Shown here: one piece after another, positions 14,077 to 21,223 of the stretch
Layout: each line of letters opens with the position of its first letter
Numbering within the stretch: position 1 is the first letter of the stretch
DNA from: RGIG8244 sp045592785
Lineage (GTDB): Bacteria > Verrucomicrobiota > Lentisphaeria > Victivallales > UBA1829
Length of the DNA: 21,564 nt
Assembly: GCA_045592785.1 (NCBI GenBank)
Contig: JAZNVL010000042.1
Coordinates: 1-21,564, forward strand
Reading direction: 5' to 3'
Program-made: the position numbers and the translations under genes
Notes under the pieces: model-generated
What the model was told of the DNA's origin: nothing
Database searches by the model: none
The model's input: the letters and a program-made list of their open reading frames with translations, nothing else

Positions 14077-15054
14077 TCACGCAAAGGAAAAGAGTTTTGC
14101 TGCATTGCCGTGGAAGATCTTCTTCACGTCATCGGCGGTGAGGCCAGCCATATCGGCGGCATACTTCATAGCCCGGAGTTGTTCGTAAACCACCAGCGTG
14201 CTTTCGCTGTTGCAGTGCTTCAATTCGCCGGCATGATAGAACTGCCATGCCTTGCCCCAGGTGATGTAATTCCCGTGAACACCACCCGCCGCAATGTTGT
14301 CCGAACCGAACATCATCCGTTCGATCTTTTCGTGCTTGAACAGAAGATAATGACTGCGTACATCGCATACGGCGGAGTGATCGTAATAGAGATTGGGCAT
14401 ATCCCGCAACTCAAAGATCGCCTTTTCCAACATGAACGCATTGAAGGAACGGGCACAATGCGCCAGGATCCATTTGATCCGGGGATAACGCGCCGTATAC
14501 TGCCGCAGATCGTTCCGGTTGTCCGGATCCGCGATCCCGTCCCGCTTGGAGAGATGCAGTGTGATGGTCATGCCGTGTTCATCCGCCACTTCCATCAGGT
14601 GTTCCGGCAGATACCCGGCGATCCGGCTGTTTGTTGTATCTTCCGCAAAAAGCAGATACGGTTTGAGTCCGGTGAAATGATACTTCCGGATCATGGCATC
14701 CAGTTTCTCCGCTTTCATTTGCGGCAGGACCAGCGCGGATCCCAGCTTGCGCGGCGATTTTTTCATTTCCCGCGCGACAAACCGGTTATGCGCTTCCAGA
14801 TCCAGTCCGGCAATGGGCGTTGCCAGCAGATTGTAAGAGAGTGTTCTGCCCGGGTATAATGACTGCGACCACCGGTGGATGTCATCATACCCGGCATCCA
14901 GCCGGAGAAGCTGTGCCGGGTTGTCATTGGTCCCGCAGGCGGAGTCATCCCAGATATGGATATGGGCGTCAAAGACCTGTTCCGGGACGAAATCGTTGAG
15001 ATATTCGAACCAGAATTCCCGGTCAAAGTCTGTAACATCGAACTGCATTTTCAT
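14077..15054 (-). CDS. Amidohydrolase family (amidohydrolase_2-like) metal-dependent hydrolase
   Basis: The 325-residue cytoplasmic TIM-barrel protein carries the metal-binding marks of the amidohydrolase superfamily: FDAHIHIW (HxH, near 29-33), TLHLSK, LAHCAR and FGSDN (the terminal Asp). The nearest type from memory is PF04909, which holds decarboxylases and lactone or amide hydrolases; the substrate is unknown. The start ATG at 15054 has a modest AAAGGTG before it. A promoter-like TTGACA-16-TATGGT lies between this gene and the preceding FAD oxidoreductase, so it probably heads its own unit with uvrB and the lipoprotein. It ends 5 bases before the uvrB ATG. Confidence 0.85.
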   Translation of the reverse strand: MKMQFDVTDFDREFWFEYLNDFVPEQVFDAHIHIWDDSACGTNDNPAQLLRLDAGYDDIHRWSQSLYPGRTLSYNLLATPIAGLDLEAHNRFVAREMKKSPRKLGSALVLPQMKAEKLDAMIRKYHFTGLKPYLLFAEDTTNSRIAGYLPEHLMEVADEHGMTITLHLSKRDGIADPDNRNDLRQYTARYPRIKWILAHCARSFNAFMLEKAIFELRDMPNLYYDHSAVCDVRSHYLLFKHEKIERMMFGSDNIAAGGVHGNYITWGKAWQFYHAGELKHCNSESTLVVYEQLRAMKYAADMAGLTADDVKKIFHGNAAKLFSFA

Positions 15055-15085
15055 GGATCATACACCTTTTGCTTTCATTACCCAT

Positions 15086-15113
15086 ACCATATCACGCGAA
15101 CCGTATTTGTCAA
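15086..15113 (-). promoter_or_regulatory. Promoter of the amidohydrolase-uvrB unit
   Basis: On the minus strand TTGACA (15113-15108), a 16-base spacer ending in TGA, and TATGGT (15091-15086), 32 bases before the start codon. It falls in the 74-base gap after the FAD oxidoreductase gene. Confidence 0.65.
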
Positions 15114-15128
15114 GCATCGAACCGGATT

Positions 15129-16478
15129 TTACGGCTGATCCCAGTTTTCCCGTTTCATGGGGAGCACTTCCAGATCGCCCAGCTTGGCACCGTAATCGAT
15201 CAAACGTTTCCGCACGTTCACGCCATCCAGTTCCGAGATCATGCACTGCGATTCTTTCGCCATCGCCGCTGCCATACCCGCCGCCTGACCGATGGCGGTC
15301 ATGATGGGCATGACACGGAGACTGCTGTTGACCATGTGATCGGAGGAAAGACAGCGGGAAGAGATGAGCAAATTATCCATATCCTTTGCCACGATACATC
15401 CGTAAGGGACTTCATACCAGTCACATTCGGGCAGGGGACGATAGATGAACCCTGCCGTTTTTGAGTTGTGGACGTCCACAGGATAATGGATCCGGGCGAT
15501 GGCATCGGGATACTTCCGGAGCGCATCATAATCCTCCAGAGTCAGCCATTGCCGTCCCACGACTCTGCGGCTTTCCCGTGCGCCGATATGATTCGCCATG
15601 GAAAGGAGTTTTGCTTTTTCGAAACCGGGCGCTTTGGCATTGAGGAACCGGATCAGCTGACGTACCTGACGGCGTGCTTCGATCTCCGCTTTGGAAAGGT
15701 CTTCGCCATCCAGCGGGTTGAGCCCGCCCACCCGGGTCTGATTGAAATGTGCCACATCATCATAGAGGGAATGGAACCAGCCGATGGAGTCATTGGGGGC
15801 ATCCACCACTTCGCCGGCTTCTTTCGCCGCGACCCAGAGTTTGGAGATATCCGCCGGGGGGATATTTTTCTCGGGACAGAGTCCGTTCATCTTGAAACAG
15901 AGGGTCATGGGCTGACAATCCCCTTCGCCGTCGCCGAACTCAAAATCACAACCTGCTTTCGCCGCAAGGTCGCCATCCCCGGAGGAGTCGATGAATGTCT
16001 CGGCGGTGAGATAAGAGAGTCCGCTCTTGGAGTGGAGGACTACCGCCTTGATCTTGCGGTCCTCCTTGATCACGTCGAAGAACGTATGATGGAACAGGAG
16101 CCGTACGCCGGCTTCCAGACACAAGTCTTCCGCCGCAAACATGGCGGCAAATTTATCCAGCCGGATATCGATCCATTCGCTCAAATTTTCAGTGACCGGG
16201 GGCAGTTCATCCTGGGGCAGATACTTGCGCATGGTCTTGATCCATTCGATATAGAACGGACCGTCAAGGGTCTTGTGGTTGATATGATTGGGCATGAAGG
16301 GCTGTACTTCCCCGATGTACGCCATCCCGCCGAGCTGTCCTTCTTTTTCGACAAGCGTGACACTGGCACCGTTCCGTGCCGCGGTGACTGCCGCCGAAAT
16401 CCCGCCGGGCCCGCCGCCGATGATCACCACATCACTGTGGCCCAGAAATTTGAGTTCCTGTTTCAGTTCGTACTGCAT
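15129..16478 (-). CDS. FAD-dependent oxidoreductase (FAD_oxidored type)
   Basis: The 449-residue flavoprotein has an N-terminal FAD-binding Rossmann fold, DVVIIGGGPGGISAAVTAARNG (GxGxxG at 21-26), followed by LVEKEGQLGGMAYIG, the second FAD motif IDSSGDGDLAAKAGC, and the later GARESRRVVG. This layout fits the FAD_oxidored (PF12831) proteins, which are common in polysaccharide-degrading PVC bacteria and whose substrates are mostly unknown. AAGGAG precedes the ATG, inside the 3' end of the EamA gene, which overlaps by 16 bases. It is the last gene of a coupled six-gene run. No signal peptide is visible, so a cytoplasmic location is expected. Confidence 0.88.
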   Translation of the reverse strand: MQYELKQELKFLGHSDVVIIGGGPGGISAAVTAARNGASVTLVEKEGQLGGMAYIGEVQPFMPNHINHKTLDGPFYIEWIKTMRKYLPQDELPPVTENLSEWIDIRLDKFAAMFAAEDLCLEAGVRLLFHHTFFDVIKEDRKIKAVVLHSKSGLSYLTAETFIDSSGDGDLAAKAGCDFEFGDGEGDCQPMTLCFKMNGLCPEKNIPPADISKLWVAAKEAGEVVDAPNDSIGWFHSLYDDVAHFNQTRVGGLNPLDGEDLSKAEIEARRQVRQLIRFLNAKAPGFEKAKLLSMANHIGARESRRVVGRQWLTLEDYDALRKYPDAIARIHYPVDVHNSKTAGFIYRPLPECDWYEVPYGCIVAKDMDNLLISSRCLSSDHMVNSSLRVMPIMTAIGQAAGMAAAMAKESQCMISELDGVNVRKRLIDYGAKLGDLEVLPMKRENWDQP

Positions 16479-17377
16479 ATCATTTCTCCTTGTGTATTTG
16501 TTTTCTTATCGCCCAAGGCAACGACGAGTGTCACCGCCGCTATGATCACTACGGTCCCCAGACACAAACGGAATGTAAACGCTTCGCCATAGATCATGAT
16601 CCCGAATACCACCGCAGTCACCGGTTCCAGTGCCCCCAGGATCGATGCCCGGGTCGCTCCGATGTAACGGATCCCCAATGTCATCAGCAGGAATGAGATC
16701 ACGGTGGGGAACAGCGCAAGAGCCAGTGCACAACTCCAGGCACTTGCCGTCACCGGCAGCTGGATCCCGTCACAGAACAGACTGTATACCAGGAAAATGG
16801 GGATCCCGCCCGCCATGACGTAAAAGATCAGAACGTCCGCCGGGAGCTTGCCCAGGTCCGTCGTTTTCAGCATCACCATGTATACCGCATAAGTGAACGC
16901 GGAGATCATGGTCAGGATCACTCCGTAAGTATCCAGTGTCGCGCCGTCTCCGCCCCGGTAAAGAATCGCGATCCCTGCCAGTGCACCGAGCAGTCCCAAT
17001 GTCGTTTGCCAGGAGAGTTTTTCCTTGAAGAAGGCAGTCATCATGACCGCCACCATCACCGGGTACACAAAGAGAAGGGTGGAGGCGATCCCCGCATCCA
17101 TTTCGTTGTAACTCAAATACAAACTGGCGGAAGATGACCCGCAGAGAAGTCCGCCGGCAATGGCGGGAAACACCAGCTTTCCCGGAAGACGGAATGACTT
17201 TTTCCGCCAGAGAACGAGTCCCGCAAGGATCACGCAGGAAAGCAGATAACGGTAGAACAGCACATCTTCTGCGCCGAACCCTTTGTTATACATGGGCAGC
17301 GCAAACAACGGGTTCATCCCGTAGGTCATGGCACCCAGAATACTGTAAATAAATCCGTTACGGATATCGCGATCCAT
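16463..17377 (-). CDS. EamA/DMT family permease
   Basis: The 304-residue membrane protein has ten hydrophobic segments in two EamA halves; marks are MNPLFALPMYNKGF, YRYLLSC, ASLYLSYNEMDAGIASTLLFVYPV and, near the end, IRYIGATRASILGALEPV. It is not a close copy of the tandem transporters at 1735 and 2724 and belongs to the ordinary EamA branch, which exports metabolites or takes up small compounds. I chose the ATG at 17377, two bases after the stop of the 5' nuclease gene (TGATCATG) and preceded by GGAG, over an upstream ATG at 17401 that has no ribosome-binding site. It overlaps the FAD oxidoreductase gene by 16 bases, so the two may share a metabolite. Confidence 0.88.
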   Translation of the reverse strand: MDRDIRNGFIYSILGAMTYGMNPLFALPMYNKGFGAEDVLFYRYLLSCVILAGLVLWRKKSFRLPGKLVFPAIAGGLLCGSSSASLYLSYNEMDAGIASTLLFVYPVMVAVMMTAFFKEKLSWQTTLGLLGALAGIAILYRGGDGATLDTYGVILTMISAFTYAVYMVMLKTTDLGKLPADVLIFYVMAGGIPIFLVYSLFCDGIQLPVTASAWSCALALALFPTVISFLLMTLGIRYIGATRASILGALEPVTAVVFGIMIYGEAFTFRLCLGTVVIIAAVTLVVALGDKKTNTQGEMICSTN

Positions 17378-17379
17378 GA

Positions 17380-18306
17380 TCAGAACAACTCCGGCTGCCA
17401 TGGAGTATCGGGTGTGGTTTCCGGTACTGCGGTTTCCTGTTTGCGTTTTTCCAATTCTTTATACATGCTGCGCAGTTCCATCTTCTGTGCGAGAGCCAGG
17501 ATCCCGGCATAATCGGGCGTTGCCCGCTGGAATTGTTCCGCGGTAAGACACATCCCTTCGCAGGGTGTCGTGAGCAGACGGACCAGTTCCCGGTTGATCT
17601 TCAACTGTTCCGCGCCGCCGACAAGTTTCTCCCGCAACGTTTCCCGTTTGATCTGTTCCGGGTTCGCCAGAATGGCATCGATGGATCCGAAATCATTGAG
17701 CAGCTGCGCCGCCGTCTTGGGACCGACACCCGGGATCCCGGGAATGTTGTCGGAGGTATCCCCCACCAGTGCCAGATAATCCAGAATGGCACAGGGCGGC
17801 ACACCGAACTTCTTCACGGTTTCCGCATTGCCCCGTTTCAGCAACGCCTTCCCGTCAGGGGAGGGGACCAGCATTTCCACCCGGGGGGAATCGATGAGCT
17901 GGGAAAGGTCTTTATCGCCGGAAGCAATCCGGATCTGACGGTCCGGAAATTCATGAACGATACACCCGATCAGGTCGTCCGCCTCCCAGTTCTCCCGGGA
18001 AAGACACTGCCAGCCGAATGCCCCGATCAGCTCCCGGATCACAGAAAGCTGACTGCGCAGATCGTCGGGCATGGGCGGACGGTTCGCTTTATAGAGCGGG
18101 GCGAGAGCCAGACGGTGTTGCGGTTTGCCTTCATCGAACACGAACGCCCCGTCATATTCCGGGTATTCGTCCTGGATTTTCAGGAGGAACCGGAGCATGG
18201 CGAACACGGCATTGGTGGGTACTCCCTGACTGTTCGTGAGGGCGCGGACCGCGTAATAGGAACGGTAGATCCACGCGTAAGCATCTATGAGCAGGATCGG
18301 TTTCAT
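17380..18306 (-). CDS. Stand-alone 5'-3' exonuclease (Pol I N-terminal type) with clamp-binding-like tail
   Basis: The 308-residue protein consists of the 5' nuclease part of DNA polymerase I alone, as in B. subtilis YpcP and E. coli Xni, and would process flap or RNA-primed ends. Metal-binding acidic residues occur in LLIDAYAWIYRSYYA, FVFDEGKPQHR, NWEADDLIG, ASGDKDLSQLI and VGDTSDNIPGIPGVGPKTAAQLL, the last being the helix-hairpin-helix with the final Asp pair. There are no polymerase domains. The last five residues are QPELF, which fits the bacterial sliding-clamp motif QxxLF. The start ATG at 18306 forms an ATGA overlap with the yceD stop; upstream in-frame starts would run into yceD. It ends 2 bases before the EamA start. 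Confidence 0.93.
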   Translation of the reverse strand: MKPILLIDAYAWIYRSYYAVRALTNSQGVPTNAVFAMLRFLLKIQDEYPEYDGAFVFDEGKPQHRLALAPLYKANRPPMPDDLRSQLSVIRELIGAFGWQCLSRENWEADDLIGCIVHEFPDRQIRIASGDKDLSQLIDSPRVEMLVPSPDGKALLKRGNAETVKKFGVPPCAILDYLALVGDTSDNIPGIPGVGPKTAAQLLNDFGSIDAILANPEQIKRETLREKLVGGAEQLKINRELVRLLTTPCEGMCLTAEQFQRATPDYAGILALAQKMELRSMYKELEKRKQETAVPETTPDTPWQPELF

Positions 18307-18836
18307 TGTGACTTCTTTCTGCCTTTTTTGGGTGCCGGTGCAGAGTCCCCCGTCCGGAGCTGATCCAGTACATCCCAGGGGGATTGTTCCGGGATGAATG
18401 CTTCTTCTTTTTTCGCGGCTTTGCACTTGCATTTTCCCTGATTGAGATTGGTCCCGCAGCCGGAACAGATGCCCTTGCAGTCTTCATCACAGAGGAACCG
18501 CATGGGGAAGGCAAGAAGCAGTTCCTCCCGGACCTCACCGGTGATATCCACTTCCTGTTCGGCACATTTCTCCCGCAGAATACAAAGATCTTTCACGGCA
18601 AGCGTATACGCAAATTCCTCGGCGCACCGGGCGCAGGTGGTGATCACCGGGACCATGACTTTCCCCCGGACCACCAGGTCACCCCCCGCCATGGAGGCGT
18701 AAAGCTGATATGTGATATCGCCGGTGGCTCTGATTTCCCACTGACATTCTTCCAGATTGAGGATCTCCGCCTTTTCCGTGCCGTCAACGGTCAATATTTC
18801 GCAGGGCGGGATGTGACAGGTATTGATTATGATCAT
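18303..18836 (-). CDS. DUF177/YceD family metal-binding protein
   Basis: The 177-residue cytoplasmic protein belongs to the DUF177 (YceD) family, associated in many bacteria with 23S rRNA and the L32 gene. The family pair C68-x2-C71 (TTCARCAEE) is present, followed by the Cys-rich FLCDEDCKGICSGCGTNLN (near 113-131) and a further CKC. The tail is Lys-rich (KKGRKKSQ). AAAGGA, overlapping the coaD stop, precedes the ATG. Usually rpmF follows directly; here the next gene is the 5' nuclease instead, joined by an ATGA overlap. The gap to coaD is 6 bases. Confidence 0.88.
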   Translation of the reverse strand: MIIINTCHIPPCEILTVDGTEKAEILNLEECQWEIRATGDITYQLYASMAGGDLVVRGKVMVPVITTCARCAEEFAYTLAVKDLCILREKCAEQEVDITGEVREELLLAFPMRFLCDEDCKGICSGCGTNLNQGKCKCKAAKKEEAFIPEQSPWDVLDQLRTGDSAPAPKKGRKKSQ

Positions 18837-18842
18837 AATGAC

Positions 18843-19325
18843 TTATCCTTTATTGAACTTGTTGTGGATCGCCCGGGCCACGCAATCCGGCACGAACGTA
18901 CTGATGTCGCCGCCGCAACGTGCGATTTCTTTGATGAGACGGGAACTGACGAAGGAATATTCGGGACTGGGCATCATGAACACGGTTTCGCAGTTCTTGT
19001 TCAGTTCCCGGTTCATCAACGCCATCTGAAATTCGTATTCGAAGTCGGAAACGGCACGGAGTCCGCGGATAACGGCACAGGCATCGAACTTCGCCAGTGC
19101 ATCCACGAGGAGTCCCTGATAGGAAAGGACCTCCACATTCGGAATGTCTTTCGTCACTTCCTTCAATAATTCCACCCGTTCCCCGAAAGAGAAAAGCGGG
19201 GATTTTTCACCGTTGACCGCCACCAGGATCACCAGTTTGTCGAAGAGCGCGGCGGCACGGCGGACCACGTCATAATGTCCGTTGGTAACGGGGTCGAAAC
19301 TCCCGGGGTAAAGTACAGTTCTCAT
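18843..19325 (-). CDS. coaD: Phosphopantetheine adenylyltransferase
   Basis: CoaD catalyses the penultimate step of coenzyme A synthesis, joining 4'-phosphopantetheine and ATP to dephospho-CoA. The 160-residue length is typical. The nucleotidyltransferase motif YPGSFDPVTNGH (6-17), RGLRAVSDFEYEFQMA, and EYSFVSSRLIKEIA are all intact. AAAGGA precedes the ATG at 19325, which overlaps the stop of the LpxH-like gene by ATGA. The cytoplasmic enzyme is essential in nearly all bacteria; the gene is well preserved. Confidence 0.97.
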   Translation of the reverse strand: MRTVLYPGSFDPVTNGHYDVVRRAAALFDKLVILVAVNGEKSPLFSFGERVELLKEVTKDIPNVEVLSYQGLLVDALAKFDACAVIRGLRAVSDFEYEFQMALMNRELNKNCETVFMMPSPEYSFVSSRLIKEIARCGGDISTFVPDCVARAIHNKFNKG

Positions 19326-20056
19326 AACGATCCTTTCTCTTTGAGCTGTTGAATGTCACCGGTCTCCAGATAATCGGATTCCGGATCATAAACGCCCAGT
19401 TCGCCCTTTTGAGCGAATGCGGGCAAGATATACATGCGGCAGTCACCGGACTCGATCACACGGCACTCATGGAAGTGTCCGGCAAAGATCCGGTTGATAC
19501 CCTGTTTGGCGAAACGTGCGATGGTTTCCTCTGCATAACGAGCGGGAAAATATTTCTTGTTCACCTGATTGGTGTGACGCAGGGAATGCCGGATCTTCCA
19601 GGCGATCCCCGGTCCGATCTTCTTGAATATACGCATCAGAAGTGCCGTGAAGATGTTCCGTACCGCCAGGCGAAGCAATTGATATTTCCAGTCCCTGCGA
19701 TTGATCCGGTCCCCGTGGAAAAACGCAAAACGGGTCCCCGTGATATGATTCGCGGAAATGCCGCTGAACGCATCTTTCCGGTATGCAGCTGTGAAAAATT
19801 CATGATTCCCCTCCAGAAAATAAACGGTCCGGCGGGCGCTTTCCTCCCGACACCATTGCAGAAACTTTATCTGTGCCGGAGATTCATATCCGGGGAGCGC
19901 AAACCAGAGGTCGAAGATATCACCCAGAAAGACCAGGGAAACGGCAGGCGGCAGCGCACGGATCTCTTCCAGCATCCGGAAGAACCGCTCTTCGTTTTCG
20001 CCGCCGTCCAGATGGGCATCTGCGACTAAAATCAGTTTGTTTTCCTCAAAAACCAT
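19322..20056 (-). CDS. LpxH-like UDP-2,3-diacylglucosamine pyrophosphatase
   Basis: The 244-residue metallophosphoesterase has the calcineurin-like motifs in order: ADAHL (D13, H15), FLGDIFDLWF, LEGNHEFF, FFHGDRI and AGHFHECRV. GDIFDLW and the spacing match LpxH, which hydrolyses UDP-2,3-diacylglucosamine to lipid X in lipid A synthesis at the inner membrane. A basic amphipathic stretch near 130-150 could mediate membrane contact. The ribosome-binding site is weak (an AGG before a T-run). It is the first gene of the coupled run with coaD. A general LpxH paralogue without lipid A function is possible, since GNHE and GHFHE differ slightly from the E. coli residues. Confidence 0.82.
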   Translation of the reverse strand: MVFEENKLILVADAHLDGGENEERFFRMLEEIRALPPAVSLVFLGDIFDLWFALPGYESPAQIKFLQWCREESARRTVYFLEGNHEFFTAAYRKDAFSGISANHITGTRFAFFHGDRINRRDWKYQLLRLAVRNIFTALLMRIFKKIGPGIAWKIRHSLRHTNQVNKKYFPARYAEETIARFAKQGINRIFAGHFHECRVIESGDCRMYILPAFAQKGELGVYDPESDYLETGDIQQLKEKGSL

Positions 20057-20086
20057 AAAAAAACCTGTATTTTTTTACTTTTTCAT

Positions 20087-20114
20087 TTGCAAATTGAAAA
20101 AAGTGTGGCATATT
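20087..20114 (+). promoter_or_regulatory. Promoter of tRNA-Thr
   Basis: TTGCAA (20087-20092), a 16-base spacer ending in TGG, and CATATT (20109-20114). The -35 box lies within the palindrome ATTTGCAAAT (20085-20094), so the opposite strand could use the same element for the LpxH-like gene. Confidence 0.6.
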
Positions 20115-20126
20115 ACATACTATCAC

Positions 20127-20201
20127 GCCAGCTTAGCTCAGTGGTAGAGCTGCTGATTTGTAATCAGCCGGTCGTTGGTTCAAGTCCGACAGCTGGCTCC
20201 A
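20127..20201 (+). tRNA. tRNA-Thr (anticodon TGT)
   Basis: Complete cloverleaf: acceptor GCCAGCT/AGCTGGC, D stem GCTC/GAGC, anticodon stem GCTGA/TCAGC with loop TTTGTAA, T arm GTTGG/CCGAC with TTCAAGT, and an encoded CCA (20199-20201). The anticodon reads ACA threonine codons. A run of seven T follows. The antisense strand codes for the end of the PHP gene. Confidence 0.95.
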
Positions 20202-21080
20202 TTTTTTTCCCCCGAAATCCATTTTGTAACCTTTCCGTTTCATCATTCTGACCAGAAACTCGCCCGGTACATGCAATTCACCGCCGCCCGTCCGCAACGA
20301 AATATTCGGATGGTTCTTCCCGTGATAATCACTGCCGCCGGATTCCATCAGGGAAAGCTCACGCGCCGCTTCCTGCGCCATCCGGGTCTGTCCCGCCGAA
20401 TACATACTGTAATACGTTTCCAATCCATCCAGTCCGGCATACCGGAAGATTTTCAGCAACCGGATCAGTGCCGGACGGCGATCCACGCATAACATCGGGT
20501 GCGCCCAGATGGCAAGTCCGCCCGCCCGTTTCACCGCCAGAATCGCGGTTTCGGGGGAGAGCGGCGTACGCGGAACATAATATGGACGCCAGTTGCCGAT
20601 GTATCGCTGGAATACCGTTTGCAGATCCGGGAAATACCCTTTCTCCACCAGCACACGGGCAATGTGGGGACGTCCGATGGATTCCCCGCCGGATGCCCGG
20701 ATCACTTCCTCTTCCGTAATGTCGTAGCCATTCTCCTGAAACTTGCGGATGATGTCCAGATTCCGGCGCAGACGGTCTGCACGCCGTTCTTCCAGAAGAT
20801 CGTTCAGTGCCTTGTTCTCCGGATCGATGAACAAACCCACGATATGGATCTCATGCTTTTCAAAATGACTGGAGAGTTCCACCCCGGGGATCCCGCAGAG
20901 CCCGTTCGCTTGCGCCGCCGTAAGAAAATCCGGAAGCCCGGCAACCGTGTCATGATCGGTCAACGCGACGGCATCCAAGCCTGCGTTTACCGCATTCTGC
21001 ACCAGTTCCACGGGGGAATCCGAACCATCGGATGCCGTACTGTGGGTGTGCAGATCGATCTGCAATTCCCGGTCAAACAT
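20133..21080 (-). CDS. PHP-domain phosphoesterase (TrpH/YciV type)
   Basis: The 315-residue cytoplasmic protein carries the PHP metal-site motifs in order: DLHTHSTASDG, ALTDHDTVAG, GVELSS, GRPHIARVL, WAHPML and GGSDYHG. This pattern fits the TrpH/YciV (RNase AM, nucleotide bisphosphate phosphatase) family, which trims RNA 5' ends or hydrolyses 3',5'-bisphosphonucleotides. The ATG at 21080 is preferred over one at 21125 because AAGGAG precedes it and the fold starts at once. The last about 22 residues (LSDLNQRPADYKSAALPLS and a few before) are encoded by the antisense strand of tRNA-Thr, and no earlier stop exists. The functional domain ends before that tail. Confidence 0.88.
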   Translation of the reverse strand: MFDRELQIDLHTHSTASDGSDSPVELVQNAVNAGLDAVALTDHDTVAGLPDFLTAAQANGLCGIPGVELSSHFEKHEIHIVGLFIDPENKALNDLLEERRADRLRRNLDIIRKFQENGYDITEEEVIRASGGESIGRPHIARVLVEKGYFPDLQTVFQRYIGNWRPYYVPRTPLSPETAILAVKRAGGLAIWAHPMLCVDRRPALIRLLKIFRYAGLDGLETYYSMYSAGQTRMAQEAARELSLMESGGSDYHGKNHPNISLRTGGGELHVPGEFLVRMMKRKGYKMDFGGKKWSQLSDLNQRPADYKSAALPLS

Positions 21081-21115
21081 GTTGATCTCCTTGAAAACTC
21101 TATTGATTTGCAGGT

Positions 21116-21144
21116 AATATAGCATGAAGTTTGCAATTTTTCAA
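21116..21144 (-). promoter_or_regulatory. Promoter of the PHP gene
   Basis: On the minus strand TTGAAA (21144-21139), a 17-base spacer ending in TGC, and TATATT (21121-21116), about 36 bases before the start codon. Confidence 0.55.
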
Positions 21145-21153
21145 AAGAAACAC

Positions 21154-21181
21154 TTGATAATTTTAAAAAATGTGGTATCTT
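21154..21181 (+). promoter_or_regulatory. Promoter of the Lys-rich repeat protein gene
   Basis: TTGATA (21154-21159), a 16-base spacer ending in TGG, and TATCTT (21176-21181). Its -35 box is only 9 bases from that of the divergent PHP promoter. Confidence 0.6.
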
Positions 21182-21223
21182 ATAGGGATCATTTTGGATA
21201 ACAACACAAGATAAGGGCAAGAC

